Source: Rhodanobacter sp. UBA5168
Lineage (GTDB): Bacteria > Pseudomonadota > Gammaproteobacteria > Xanthomonadales > Rhodanobacteraceae
Assembly: GCA_002413455.1 (NCBI GenBank)
Contig: DHXA01000225.1
Location: 24,117 to 42,163 of the forward strand
Reading direction: 5' to 3'
Length of the DNA stretch: 18,047 nucleotides
Shown one piece after another: positions 7,404 through 16,275 of this stretch (within the stretch, counting starts at the first letter, position 1; the number at the start of each line of letters is the position of its first letter). A program made the position numbers and the translations under genes. The notes beneath the pieces were generated by a model. It saw only the letters and a list, made by a program, of their open reading frames with translations, was not told the origin of the DNA and did no database searches.

Positions 7404-8417
7404 ATGCACGCCCTCCACTCCCGCCCATCGAAATGGCTTGCCCTGATCCTCGCCTTCATCGCACCGATGGCACTGATGGCGACGCAACCACCGGCCCTGC
7501 GCGCAAACCATGCTGTCCTGCAGGGGAAACTCGAAGCCCTGGCCAATCGCGCAGGGCCCGGCGTGTTCGGCATAGTCGTGCTCGATCCGCAAAACGGAGA
7601 ACGCTGGCGCGTCAACGCCGCCCGCGCCTATCCGATGATGAGCGTGTTCAAGGCGCCCGTGGCCGCTGCCGTATTCGCGCGTATCGACAGCGGTGCACTG
7701 TCGATGGAAAAAACGGCCACGCTCGCGCGCGCGGATCTTGTCGACGGCTCCGCCGTGCCGTCCATCGGCACGCAATTCCATGGCGAGCGCATGAGCTTCA
7801 CCGTACGCCAGCTGCTCGCCGCCGCCGTCAGCGACAGCGACAACACCGCCGTCGACGCGCTGCTGAGGATCGTCCCTCCGCATGACGTCACTGCTTTCCT
7901 GCGCGCGCACGGCATCACCGGCATGCGCGTGGACATGGGCGAGGCCGGCGTCGGCCGCGTGTTCGAACAATTGGCGCCAGGCCAGCAACCGCCGACCGAC
8001 GAGACGGCGCAAGCACAAGAACTGCGCCTGCAACGCGGCTATCGCGCCTATCACGCCGATCCGCGCAACCGCAGTACACCGGATGCCGCCGCGGACTTCC
8101 TGCGCCAATTGCAGCAGGGCGACTTGCTCTCGCCGTCGTCGACGCGCGCCCTGCTCGCACTGTTGCAGGCCCAGACACGACCGAGCCGCTTGCGGCTGGG
8201 TCTGCCTCAAGACGTGCGGCTCGCCGACAAATGCGGCACTTCCTACACGCTGGACGGGCACACCGCCGCCTACAACGATATCGGCATCCTGACCTGGCCC
8301 GACGGCCACAGCGTGATCGTGACCGCCTTCCTCACAGATTCGTCCGCCTCGAAAGCCGAGCGCGATGCGCTGTTCGTCGACCTGGCGCGCACCGTGACTT
8401 CGACCCTGCGACCCTGA
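7404..8417 (+). CDS. Class A beta-lactamase, atypical (PER-like group)
   Basis: This 337-residue exported serine beta-lactamase hydrolyses beta-lactams in the periplasm. A signal peptide covers about 1-26 (cleavage near ALMA/TQ). The active-site motifs are S-x-x-K at Ser80-Lys83 (SVFK), SDN at 145-147, and K-x-G at Lys276-Gly278, which reads KCGTS instead of KTGTS. The general base Glu166 is probably Glu180 in MGEAGVG; the Asn170 position is then Gly. From Glu180 to the conserved (S/T)TP-type motif (RSTPD, 223-227) there are about 45 residues where about 15 are usual, so the omega-loop region carries an insertion of roughly 30 residues. The C-terminal half (TAAYNDIGILTWPDG) resembles the PER/VEB/CARB side of class A. 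No ampR-type regulator is adjacent. The Shine-Dalgarno is weak. Whether it confers resistance cannot be told; an altered specificity is possible. Confidence 0.87.
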   Translation: MHALHSRPSKWLALILAFIAPMALMATQPPALRANHAVLQGKLEALANRAGPGVFGIVVLDPQNGERWRVNAARAYPMMSVFKAPVAAAVFARIDSGALSMEKTATLARADLVDGSAVPSIGTQFHGERMSFTVRQLLAAAVSDSDNTAVDALLRIVPPHDVTAFLRAHGITGMRVDMGEAGVGRVFEQLAPGQQPPTDETAQAQELRLQRGYRAYHADPRNRSTPDAAADFLRQLQQGDLLSPSSTRALLALLQAQTRPSRLRLGLPQDVRLADKCGTSYTLDGHTAAYNDIGILTWPDGHSVIVTAFLTDSSASKAERDALFVDLARTVTSTLRP

Positions 8418-8420
8418 TCA
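8415..8420. other. Abutting convergent stop codons (TGATCA)
   Basis: The beta-lactamase stop TGA (8415-8417) and the flavoprotein gene stop (TCA at 8418-8420 on the plus strand) touch with no base between, forming the palindrome TGATCA. No intrinsic terminator separates the genes, so each transcript probably runs into the antisense of the other. Confidence 0.9.
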
Positions 8421-9809
8421 CTCCACTTCGAACAGTTTGCCCGGATTGAGGATGCCGTTGGGGTCGAACACCTTGCGCACGCCGCGCATCAGCGCGATTT
8501 CCGCGGCGCTGCGCGTGCTGTCGAGATAGGGTTTCTTGACCAGACCGATGCCGTGCTCGGCCGAGATGCTGCCACCGTGACGCTGCAGGGTTGCTGCCAG
8601 CAACCTGGTGACGTGCTCGCACTGTGCGATGAACGCTTCCTCCGCCATATCCTCCGGGCGCAATACGTTGATGTGCAGGTTGCCGTCGCCGATATGGCCG
8701 AACCACACCACATCGATCTGCGGGTACTCGTGCGTCAGCAGTACCTGCATCTCATGCAGGAAGGCCGGCACCGCGCTGATCCGCACCGACACGTCGTTCT
8801 TGTACGGTCGCCGCGAGGCCAGGCTTTCGGTGATGCCCTCGCGCAGCCGCCACAGCGCGGCTGCCTGCGCTTCGCTTTGCGCGATCACGCCATCGCTGAC
8901 CCAACCTTGCTCCAGCACATGTTCAAACGCCGCCAGCGCGGCGTCCTGCGCCCGCTCGTCCTCGGCATCGAACTCGGTCACCACGTAGTACGGATAGTCA
9001 CCGTCGATGGCACGCTGTGCCCCATGCGCCAGCACGTGCTCAAGCGCGCGATCGGTAAAGAACTCGAATGCCTGCAGCGTCAGGCGCGCGCGAAACACCG
9101 CAAACACCTGCATCAACGCATCCATGTCCGGCAACGCCAGCAACATCACCTGCGACGACGGCTGTGGATTGGTGAGCTTCAAGGTGGCTTCCACCACGAT
9201 ACCCAGCGTACCCTCCGAGCCGATCATCAGCTGACGGAAATCGTAGCCGCTGGAGTTCTTGATCAGGCCGCGATTGAGTTCGAGCAGCTCGCCGTTGCCG
9301 GCCACCACCTTCATTCCGACGATCCACTCGCGCGTATTGCCGTAGCGGATCACCCGGATGCCGCCGGCATTGGTGGCGATATTGCCGCCGATCGAGCATG
9401 AACCCCGGGCGGCGAAATCCACCGGATAGATCAGGCCATGGCTGCGGGCGGCCTCATGAACGGTCTGCAGGATGCAGCCTGGCTGCACGGTCAGCGTGCG
9501 ATCGACCTCGTTAAAATCCAGCACGCGGCTCATCCGCTCCAGGCTCAGCACCAGCTCGCCGTTGGCTGCCACCGCCCCGCCGGACAAGCCGGTGCGCCCA
9601 CCGGACGGCACGATCGCCACGCCGTGCTCGTTGGCCCAGCGCATGATCGCCTGCACCTCGTCGATGCTCGACGGCAAGGCGATCGCCAGCGGTGCCGGCG
9701 TCCAGCGCCGGGTCCAGTCACGGCCGTAATGCTCCAGATCCGCCGCTGCCGTGAGCAAACGCAGATCGGGCAACCGGCGGGACAGGTCGGCAAGGCGGGC
9801 GTCGGACAT
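8418..9809 (-). CDS. FAD-linked D-2-hydroxyacid dehydrogenase, probably D-2-hydroxyglutarate dehydrogenase
   Basis: This 463-residue flavoprotein has a PCMH-type FAD-binding domain followed by an FAD-linked oxidase C-terminal domain, the plan of GlcD, Dld and D2HGDH. Visible motifs are VPSGGRTGLSGGA (67-79), SIGGNIATNAGG (139-150) and IGSEGTLG (196-203) around the FAD, and the metal-binding residues His372 and His379 in HIGDGNLHI with Glu418 in AEHGIG. It oxidises a D-2-hydroxyacid to the 2-oxoacid and passes electrons to ETF or quinone. I prefer D-2-hydroxyglutarate because it is divergent from serA; in Pseudomonas stutzeri such an enzyme pulls the SerA reaction forward by recycling D-2-hydroxyglutarate. 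D-lactate dehydrogenase or glycolate oxidase remains possible. The start ATG at 9809 has GGAG 6 nt upstream. The frame stays open 94 codons further upstream, but that stretch overlaps serA and lacks family sequence. Confidence 0.88.
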   Translation of the reverse strand: MSDARLADLSRRLPDLRLLTAAADLEHYGRDWTRRWTPAPLAIALPSSIDEVQAIMRWANEHGVAIVPSGGRTGLSGGAVAANGELVLSLERMSRVLDFNEVDRTLTVQPGCILQTVHEAARSHGLIYPVDFAARGSCSIGGNIATNAGGIRVIRYGNTREWIVGMKVVAGNGELLELNRGLIKNSSGYDFRQLMIGSEGTLGIVVEATLKLTNPQPSSQVMLLALPDMDALMQVFAVFRARLTLQAFEFFTDRALEHVLAHGAQRAIDGDYPYYVVTEFDAEDERAQDAALAAFEHVLEQGWVSDGVIAQSEAQAAALWRLREGITESLASRRPYKNDVSVRISAVPAFLHEMQVLLTHEYPQIDVVWFGHIGDGNLHINVLRPEDMAEEAFIAQCEHVTRLLAATLQRHGGSISAEHGIGLVKKPYLDSTRSAAEIALMRGVRKVFDPNGILNPGKLFEVE

Positions 9810-9929
9810 GCGTGGCTCCAGAATGTCCACACAGCCTGCCAGCCGCCTCGCTTCGCGTCCAGTGTTGCAGCGCCGCAAATCGTCTCCGGCTCTGGCATAG
9901 TAGGAGCTCCCTCCTGCCCGGGCCGACGC

Positions 9930-11162
9930 ATGCAAACCTCCTACCCCCGCGAAGACATCAAGGTGTTGCTGCTGGAGGGTGTCAGCGCCAGCGCGGTCGA
10001 GAACTTTCACCGCGCCGGCTACAGCCAGGTCGAACTGCACGCGAAGTCGCTGCCGGAGGCCGAGCTGAAGGCACGGATCGCCGACGCGCATATCGTCGGC
10101 ATCCGCTCGCGTACCCAGCTCAGCGAGGACGTGCTGGCGCAGGCCAAACGCCTGATCGCTGTGGGCTGCTTCTGCATCGGCACCAATCAGGTTGACCTCT
10201 CTGCAGCGCGCAAACTTGGCGTGCCGGTGTTCAACGCGCCCTACTCAAACACGCGCAGCGTGGCCGAGCTGGTGATCGCCGAAGCGATCATGCTGCTGCG
10301 CGGGATCCCGCAGAAGAACGCGTTGTGCCATCGCGGTGGCTGGACCAAGTCGGCCAGCGGCAGCTATGAAACGAGAGACAAGGTGCTCGGCATTGTCGGC
10401 TACGGCCACATCGGCACCCAGGTCGGCGTGCTGGCCGAGGGCCTCGGCATGCGAGTGATCTTCCACGACATCGAAACCAAGCTGTCGTTGGGCAATGCGC
10501 GTGCGGTTTCAAGCCTGGATGAATTGCTCGAACGCGCCGACGTGGTCACCTTGCACGTACCTGAAACTCCCGCCACCCAGTTGATGATCGGGCCCAAGCA
10601 ACTTGCAAAGATGCATGCTGGTGCGATGCTGATCAATGCCTCGCGCGGCAGCGTGGTCCATATCGACGCTCTGGCCGCGGCATTGCGCGACGGTCGCCTG
10701 TCCGGTGCTGCGGTGGACGTCTTCCCGCACGAACCGAAGGGCAACGACGATGCCTTCGTGTCGCCGCTGGTCGGCATGGACAACGTCATCCTGACCCCGC
10801 ACATCGGCGGCAGCACGCTGGAGGCGCAGGACAACATCGGCATCGAGGTCGCCAGCAAGCTGATCCGCTACAGCGACAACGGCTCGACCCTGTCGGCAGT
10901 CAACTTCCCAGAAGTCACCTTGCCTGAGCATCCCAACAGCCGTCGCCTGCTGCACATCCACCGCAACGTGCCGGGCATGCTGTCGCGCGTCAACGAATTG
11001 TTCTCGGCCGGCAACATCAATATCGATGCGCAGTTCCTGCAGACCGACAGCGAAGTCGGCTACGTGGTGATCGATGTCAGTGCGGACGCACAACAGGCCA
11101 ATCTGCTGAAGGATCAGCTGGCGGCGATTCCCGGCACCTTGCGCAGTCGCGTGCTGTACTGA
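9930..11162 (+). CDS. serA: D-3-phosphoglycerate dehydrogenase
   Basis: SerA oxidises 3-phosphoglycerate to 3-phosphohydroxypyruvate with NAD+, the first step of serine synthesis. The 410-residue length equals the E. coli enzyme. It shows the NAD-binding GYGHIG (157-162) and the catalytic residues Arg239 (NASRGS), Glu268 (FPHEP) and His291 (TPHIGGST), each one position off E. coli numbering. A C-terminal ACT domain (about 339-410; HRNVPGMLSRVNELF) is where serine binds for feedback inhibition. The start is the ATG at 9930. The only good Shine-Dalgarno-like run (AGGAG at 9902-9906) is 23 nt upstream, so initiation may rely on a weak GGG element, or the leader folds. It is divergent from the D-2-hydroxyglutarate dehydrogenase gene across 120 bases and ends in a strong palindromic terminator. 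Confidence 0.97.
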   Translation: MQTSYPREDIKVLLLEGVSASAVENFHRAGYSQVELHAKSLPEAELKARIADAHIVGIRSRTQLSEDVLAQAKRLIAVGCFCIGTNQVDLSAARKLGVPVFNAPYSNTRSVAELVIAEAIMLLRGIPQKNALCHRGGWTKSASGSYETRDKVLGIVGYGHIGTQVGVLAEGLGMRVIFHDIETKLSLGNARAVSSLDELLERADVVTLHVPETPATQLMIGPKQLAKMHAGAMLINASRGSVVHIDALAAALRDGRLSGAAVDVFPHEPKGNDDAFVSPLVGMDNVILTPHIGGSTLEAQDNIGIEVASKLIRYSDNGSTLSAVNFPEVTLPEHPNSRRLLHIHRNVPGMLSRVNELFSAGNINIDAQFLQTDSEVGYVVIDVSADAQQANLLKDQLAAIPGTLRSRVLY

Positions 11163-11170
11163 GGGCGAGA

Positions 11171-11204
11171 ACGAAAAAAGCGCCCCGCGGGGCGCTTTTT
11201 TCGT
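11171..11204. terminator. 34-bp perfect palindromic bidirectional terminator (serA / tRNA-Pro)
   Basis: The 34 bases are an exact palindrome: a GC-rich core GCGCCCCGCGGGGCGC (11180-11195) flanked by six A and six T. On either strand it gives a GC stem followed by TTTTTTCG. It lies 8 nt after the serA stop and 15 nt beyond the tRNA-Pro 3' end, so it ends both transcripts. Confidence 0.95.
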
Positions 11205-11219
11205 ATCCAGTTGCCGAAT

Positions 11220-11296
11220 TGGTCGGGGCGGCCGGATTTGAACCGACGACCCTCTGCCCCCCAGGCAGATGCGCTACCAGGCTGCGCTACGCCCCG
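11220..11296 (-). tRNA. tRNA-Pro (anticodon GGG)
   Basis: A complete 77-nt cloverleaf: acceptor arms CGGGGCG/CGCCCCG (7 bp), D-arm GCGC/GCGC with AGCCTGGTA loop, anticodon stem TCTGC/GCAGA around loop CTGGGGG (anticodon GGG at 11262-11260), T-arm GTCGG/CCGGC with TTCGAAT, discriminator A and an encoded CCA at 11222-11220. The GGG anticodon reads proline CCC and CCU codons. The gene lies 70 nt after the merR-type gene on the same strand and just before the shared terminator, so it may be cotranscribed with the ihfA cluster or use its own promoter (a TAGACT box at 11316-11321 sits 19 nt upstream). Confidence 0.97.
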
Positions 11297-11315
11297 ACTG
11301 TTCGGCAAGACCGCT

Positions 11316-11321
11316 AGTCTA
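11316..11321 (-). promoter_or_regulatory. Possible -10 box of tRNA-Pro
   Basis: On the minus strand TAGACT (4 of 6 matches to TATAAT) ends 19 nt before the tRNA 5' end, a suitable distance for a short leader. No good -35 is visible. The same hexamer occurs upstream of psiF and of the beta-lactamase gene. Confidence 0.3.
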
Positions 11322-11366
11322 GCAGCTCGCCGGCCGCTGCCGGAAGCGGTCATCGAATTTCACCGG

Positions 11367-11723
11367 TCAACGACGCAGCAGGGTCAGCACTTCTTCCAGT
11401 TCCATCCGCACCTGCCGCACGATCTGATGCGAAATGCTCGCCTCCATTCGCGCCTGCGGGCCTTCCAGCCGTGCGCGCGCACCGGTGATGGTGAAACCCT
11501 CGTCGTACAGCAGCGAGCGGATCTGGCGGATCATCAGCACGTCGTGGCGCTGATAGTAGCGCCGGTTGCCGCGACGCTTGACCGGATTGAGCGCAGGAAA
11601 CTCCTGCTCCCAGTAACGCAGCACATGAGGCTTCACACCGCACAACTCGCCAACCTCACCGATGGTGAAGTAGCGCTTGGCCGGGATGGCAGGCAGTTCG
11701 GTGTTATTCCCTTGATCCAGCAT
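11367..11723 (-). CDS. MerR-family transcriptional regulator
   Basis: A 118-residue DNA-binding protein with an N-terminal MerR winged-helix domain (about 18-85: [22 protein letters not shown], then the wing RRGNRRYY at 50-57) and a short C-terminal helix (about 95-118) that would form the dimer coiled coil. It has no effector domain and no cysteine cluster for metal sensing, so its signal is unknown. The gene after ihfA is a small MerR-type regulator of this kind in many gammaproteobacteria. Its start ATG (11721-11723) lies inside ihfA, giving a 20-nt overlap, so translation is probably coupled. AAGAG 9 nt upstream of the start is the likely Shine-Dalgarno. tRNA-Pro follows 70 nt downstream. 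Confidence 0.93.
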   Translation of the reverse strand: MLDQGNNTELPAIPAKRYFTIGEVGELCGVKPHVLRYWEQEFPALNPVKRRGNRRYYQRHDVLMIRQIRSLLYDEGFTITGARARLEGPQARMEASISHQIVRQVRMELEEVLTLLRR

Positions 11724-12003
11724 AGCCCTCGACTCTTACCTTGAGTTTCTGTCCTGGTCGGAACGTCACCACGCGCCGGGCGGAGATCGGAATCTCCTCG
11801 CCGGTTTTCGGGTTGCGTCCAGGTCGCTGGTTCTTCAGCCGCAAGTCGAAATTGCCGAAACCGGACAACTTGACCTGCTCGCCATTTTCCAGTGCTTCGC
11901 GGACCACCTCGAAGTAGGCATCCACAAATTCCTTGGCCTCACGCTTGTTGAGGCCTACATCGAGGAAAAGCCGCTCGGCCATTTCCGCCTTGGTCAGCGC
12001 CAT
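11704..12003 (-). CDS. ihfA: Integration host factor subunit alpha
   Basis: The 99-residue IHF-alpha subunit forms a heterodimer with IHF-beta that bends DNA sharply and acts in nucleoid architecture, recombination and sigma-54 promoters. The sequence keeps the family start [13 protein letters not shown], the core [12 protein letters not shown] (41-52) and the beta-arm [14 protein letters not shown] with Pro65, the residue that intercalates in DNA. The length equals E. coli IHF-alpha. The start ATG comes one base after the pheT stop (TGA, then G, then ATG), with GAGGA inside the pheT end as Shine-Dalgarno, so translation is coupled to pheT as in other gammaproteobacteria. The 3' end overlaps the start of the MerR-type gene. 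Confidence 0.98.
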   Translation of the reverse strand: MALTKAEMAERLFLDVGLNKREAKEFVDAYFEVVREALENGEQVKLSGFGNFDLRLKNQRPGRNPKTGEEIPISARRVVTFRPGQKLKVRVEGYAGSRE

Positions 12004-12004
12004 C

Positions 12005-14383
12005 TCATCCTCGCAGCTTTGCCTTGCATGTTTGCTCCAACGCAGCTACCGCTTCGCGTACGCAGCGATCCGCGTCGTCGTCAGTAAGCGTGCGTGAAGC
12101 GTCCTGCAAAATCAAGCCCATAGCGAGACTTTTTCGGCCCGCTTCGACTCCCTTGCCGCTATAGCGATCGAACAACCGCAGCTCCTTCAGCCGTTCGCCC
12201 AGCGTGCGGCGAACGAGCTGTTCGATCTGTGACCAGCCGATCGCTTCCGGCAGGTCCATCGCGATGTCGCGTCGCACCGTGGGGAAACGCGGAACGGCCA
12301 GGGCTCGCGGCAGGCGGCGCGCCAGCAGTGGCCCCAGCGCCAGTTCCAGCACGTGCACGTCGGCACCCAGATCCAGGGACTTGGCCAACTGCGGGTGCAA
12401 CGCACCGAGATAACCCACCGTCTCGCCATCACGGGCAACCCGCGCACCGCGACCCGGATGCAGCCAGCCCGGCAGGCCATCGGCGTGGACCGACCAGCGC
12501 AACGGTTCGCCACCCCAGGCGAGCAAGGCGTCGAGATCGCCCTTGATGTCATGGAAGTCCAGTGGCCGTGACGGCTCACCCCATTGTTCGGCACACGCGT
12601 TGCCGCTGGCGACGATGGCCAGGCTTGGCGTTTCCAAGGGCGGATCGCCGGCACCGAATACCCGTGCCACCTCAAACAGGCGCACGCGTTCCTGCTGGCG
12701 TGCCCGGTTGTGGCGCAACGCCTCGATCAACCCCGGCAACAGCGACGGTCGCATGACCGCCAGATCCGCGGACAGTGGGTTGGCCAGCGGCACCAGCTGT
12801 TCAGTGAACCCCCAGCTGGCGAGCAGGTCCGCGGCGACGAAGGACAGGTTCACCGCCTCGTAATAGCCCCGCGCCGCCAGCTGTTCGCGCAGTGCCAGTT
12901 CGTCGATGCGCGCTTCCGGTTCGATCGCCAGCGTCAACGCTCCCGCCGGCGAGTGTGTGGGAATGTTGTCGTAGCCGAAGATGCGCGCCACCTCCTCGAT
13001 CAGATCCTCTTCGCGCTCGATGTCGAAGCGGCTGCTTGGCGCGGTGACCCGCCAGCCGTCAGCCGTCACTTCGACCTGCATGCCCAGCGCGGTGAAGATG
13101 CGCGTCACTTCGGCGTCGGCCACGCTCACGCCGAGCACGCGCTGGAGCCGGGCGCGACGAAGGTTCACTGCAGCAGGCGGTATCAGGTCGGCGGGATTTT
13201 CCGCCCGCAGCACCGGGCCGGCGTTGCCGCCGACAATCGCCAGCAACAGCTCGGTGGCACGTTCCAGCGCACGCTGCGGCAGCTGCGGATCTACGCCTCG
13301 CTCGAAGCGATGCGAGGCGTCGGTGTGCAGGCCAAGTTTGCGCGCACGCCCCATGATCGCCGCTGGTGCGAAGTGCGCAGATTCCAGGAAGATGTTGCGG
13401 GTGACCTCGGTGACTCGGGAATCGAAACCACCCATCACACCGGCCACGGCCAGCGGCTTGTGCTCGTCGGCGATCAGCACGAAACCCGCGTCGAACTTCG
13501 CTTCACTGCCATCAAGCAGCCTCAGCGTTTCTCCCGGGCGCGCATGTCGCACCACGATGTCACCCTGCAACGCGTCGTTGTCGAACGCATGCAGCGGCTG
13601 GCCCAGTTCCAGCATCACGTAGTTGGTGACGTCCACCACCGCGCCGATCGGGCGCAAACCGGCACGGCGCAGACGCTCGGCCAGCCACAACGGAGTACGC
13701 GCTGAAGGGTCGATGCCTTCGACGACGCGACCGAGATAGCGGGGCGCATCCTTGCCGGCCTCCAGGCGAATGCCGCGACGTGTTTCGCTGGTCACGGCGG
13801 CGGTCACCTGCTCGGGCACTTTGGCCGTGCTGCCGAACAGTGCAGCCACGTCATGGGCCAACCCAACCAGACCGAGGCAATCGGGACGGTTCGGCGTGAG
13901 CTTCAGCTCGAAGCTGGCATCCGGCAGACCCAGATAGGCTGCCAGTGACGTTCCGACCGGTGCATCCGAGGACAATTCCAGCAAGCCCGAAGCATCGGCA
14001 TCGATGCCCAACTCTTTCGCTGAGCACAGCATGCCGGACGACTCGACCCCACGCAGCCTGGCCGCCTTGATCGCGACGCCACCGGGCAGCGTTGCACCAA
14101 CCATGGCCAGTGGCACCTTGATACCGACACGGGCGTTCGGCGCACCGCAGACGATCTGCAACGGCTCGCCCTGACCGGCGTCGACCCGGCATACCTGCAG
14201 GCGATCGGCTTCGGGGTGTTTCTCGGCAGCGATGATCTCGGCCACCACTACGCCCGCCAGGTCATCTCCCAGCGGAGTGAGCTCTTCCACTTCCAGCCCG
14301 GCCATGGTCAACGCGTGGGCCAGCGCGGCGCGATCGGCCTTGATCTCGACCAGCTCGCGCAGCCAGTTCTCGGAAAATTTCAT
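12005..14383 (-). CDS. pheT: Phenylalanine-tRNA ligase beta subunit
   Basis: This 792-residue subunit of the (alpha-beta)2 PheRS charges tRNA-Phe together with PheS. From the N-terminus come the start [12 protein letters not shown], a tRNA-binding EMAP-like domain (about 40-150; [23 protein letters not shown]), the B3/B4 editing domain, the B5 domain (after 400), the catalytic-like core with VARIFGYDN and LANPLS, and the C-terminal FDX-ACB anticodon domain (about 700-792; [22 protein letters not shown]). The length matches E. coli (795). The frame is open far upstream into pheS, but ATG 14383 has AGGAA 9 nt before it and starts exactly like family members. It lies 35 nt after the pheS stop and 1 nt before ihfA. 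Confidence 0.98.
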   Translation of the reverse strand: MKFSENWLRELVEIKADRAALAHALTMAGLEVEELTPLGDDLAGVVVAEIIAAEKHPEADRLQVCRVDAGQGEPLQIVCGAPNARVGIKVPLAMVGATLPGGVAIKAARLRGVESSGMLCSAKELGIDADASGLLELSSDAPVGTSLAAYLGLPDASFELKLTPNRPDCLGLVGLAHDVAALFGSTAKVPEQVTAAVTSETRRGIRLEAGKDAPRYLGRVVEGIDPSARTPLWLAERLRRAGLRPIGAVVDVTNYVMLELGQPLHAFDNDALQGDIVVRHARPGETLRLLDGSEAKFDAGFVLIADEHKPLAVAGVMGGFDSRVTEVTRNIFLESAHFAPAAIMGRARKLGLHTDASHRFERGVDPQLPQRALERATELLLAIVGGNAGPVLRAENPADLIPPAAVNLRRARLQRVLGVSVADAEVTRIFTALGMQVEVTADGWRVTAPSSRFDIEREEDLIEEVARIFGYDNIPTHSPAGALTLAIEPEARIDELALREQLAARGYYEAVNLSFVAADLLASWGFTEQLVPLANPLSADLAVMRPSLLPGLIEALRHNRARQQERVRLFEVARVFGAGDPPLETPSLAIVASGNACAEQWGEPSRPLDFHDIKGDLDALLAWGGEPLRWSVHADGLPGWLHPGRGARVARDGETVGYLGALHPQLAKSLDLGADVHVLELALGPLLARRLPRALAVPRFPTVRRDIAMDLPEAIGWSQIEQLVRRTLGERLKELRLFDRYSGKGVEAGRKSLAMGLILQDASRTLTDDDADRCVREAVAALEQTCKAKLRG

Positions 14384-14418
14384 CGTGTCGTTTCCTGCCG
14401 CCGGTCTATGCGGGGGGA

Positions 14419-15486
<1,068 letters not shown>

Positions 15487-15523
15487 TTACATCATATCGT
15501 GCTGACGCAGGAGCGTCCGACGA

Positions 15524-15883
15524 TCAAGCGGCCAGACTGGCCTTCGCTTTCTCGGCGATCACTTCAAACGCCTTGATGTCGTGCACCGCAATATCAGCGA
15601 GGACCTTGCGGTCGACGGTGATGCCGGCCTTGCTCAGGCCGTTGATCAGGCGGCTATAGGACAGCCCGAACATGCGCGCAGCGGCGTTGATGCGGACGAT
15701 CCACAGTGCACGGAACTGACGCTTGCGCTGTTTGCGGCCGATGTAGGCGTACTGACCGGCCTTGATGACGGCCTGGTTGGCAACGCGGAAGACCTTGCGG
15801 CGGGCATTGTAGTAGCCCTTGGCACGACCGATAACTTTCTTGTGACGACGACGGGCGGTAACGCCACGCTTTACACGAGCCAT
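15524..15883 (-). CDS. rplT: 50S ribosomal protein L20
   Basis: L20 is an early 23S rRNA-binding protein of the 50S subunit and, in E. coli, the repressor of its own operon. The 119-residue protein shows the typical basic N-terminus [40 protein letters not shown] and [11 protein letters not shown] 15883 has GAGGAG 7 nt upstream in the 16-nt gap after rpmI. The gene is followed by the attenuator-like hairpin before pheS. Confidence 0.99.
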   Translation of the reverse strand: MARVKRGVTARRRHKKVIGRAKGYYNARRKVFRVANQAVIKAGQYAYIGRKQRKRQFRALWIVRINAAARMFGLSYSRLINGLSKAGITVDRKVLADIAVHDIKAFEVIAEKAKASLAA

Positions 15884-15899
15884 GGTTTATCTCCTCGTC

Positions 15900-16097
15900 T
15901 TACAAGTACGGCAACATGCGCGCTACACCCTTGGTGTCGCACGCTTTCAGATGATTCGGTGCACGCAGACCGCGCTTACGCTTGGTCGACTTCTTGGTCA
16001 GGATGTGTGACTTGAAGGCGTGGCCGCACTTGATTTTGCCCGATGCGGTCTTGCGAAAACGCTTCGCTGCCGCCCGGTTGGTCTTGATCTTGGGCAT
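15900..16097 (-). CDS. rpmI: 50S ribosomal protein L35
   Basis: L35 is a small basic protein of the large ribosomal subunit. The 65-residue sequence has the family signature [14 protein letters not shown] near the N-terminus, [13 protein letters not shown] in the middle, and ends VARMLPYL. The Shine-Dalgarno AGGGA (16106-16110) is 8 nt before ATG 16097. It lies after a 205-nt gap from infC that contains a good promoter and a structured leader, and it is followed 16 nt later by rplT. In E. coli L20 represses translation at the rpmI start, which carries rplT with it. Confidence 0.99.
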   Translation of the reverse strand: MPKIKTNRAAAKRFRKTASGKIKCGHAFKSHILTKKSTKRKRGLRAPNHLKACDTKGVARMLPYL

Positions 16098-16232
16098 GAG
16101 AATGATCCCTGCTTGGAGCCGGCCTTGTCATAGGGCGACTCCGGTTTCTGACTGATCTGGCGGTGGCCTGAAGCCACTCTTTCCGTCCTGCCGCGATCGG
16201 TGCACGACCCTTCCATGCGGGTCGAACCGGCG
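16098..16232 (-). promoter_or_regulatory. Structured 5' leader of rpmI, possible L20-responsive operator
   Basis: About 130 nt separate the predicted transcription start from the rpmI ATG. Two clear hairpins are visible: CGACCC/GGGTCG with an 8-nt loop (16205-16224) and GTGGC/GCCAC with a 5-nt loop (16163-16177). A CCGG near 16141-16144 could pair with GGCCGG near 16119-16124 close to the Shine-Dalgarno. In E. coli, L20 binds a leader pseudoknot upstream of rpmI. Whether this leader has that role is inference. Confidence 0.35.
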
Positions 16233-16262
16233 ATTATACGGATTAAAACCGTCGGATGCCAG
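16233..16262 (-). promoter_or_regulatory. Promoter upstream of rpmI-rplT
   Basis: On the minus strand there is a perfect -10 box TATAAT (16238-16233) with a -35-like CTGGCA (16262-16257; 4 of 6 matches to TTGACA) and an 18-nt spacer. It would start transcription near 16226 and feed rpmI, rplT and any readthrough into pheST. Confidence 0.6.
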
Positions 16263-16275
16263 CCGCAGGATGCAG

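Noticed and set aside
8553..9401. Plus-strand open frame of 282 codons opposite the flavoprotein gene
   Set aside because: Its composition is that of an antisense shadow, while the minus strand has complete FAD motifs.
9810..10091. Upstream extension of the flavoprotein frame by 94 codons
   Set aside because: It runs into serA on the other strand and encodes no family sequence. ATG 9809 has GGAG at proper spacing.
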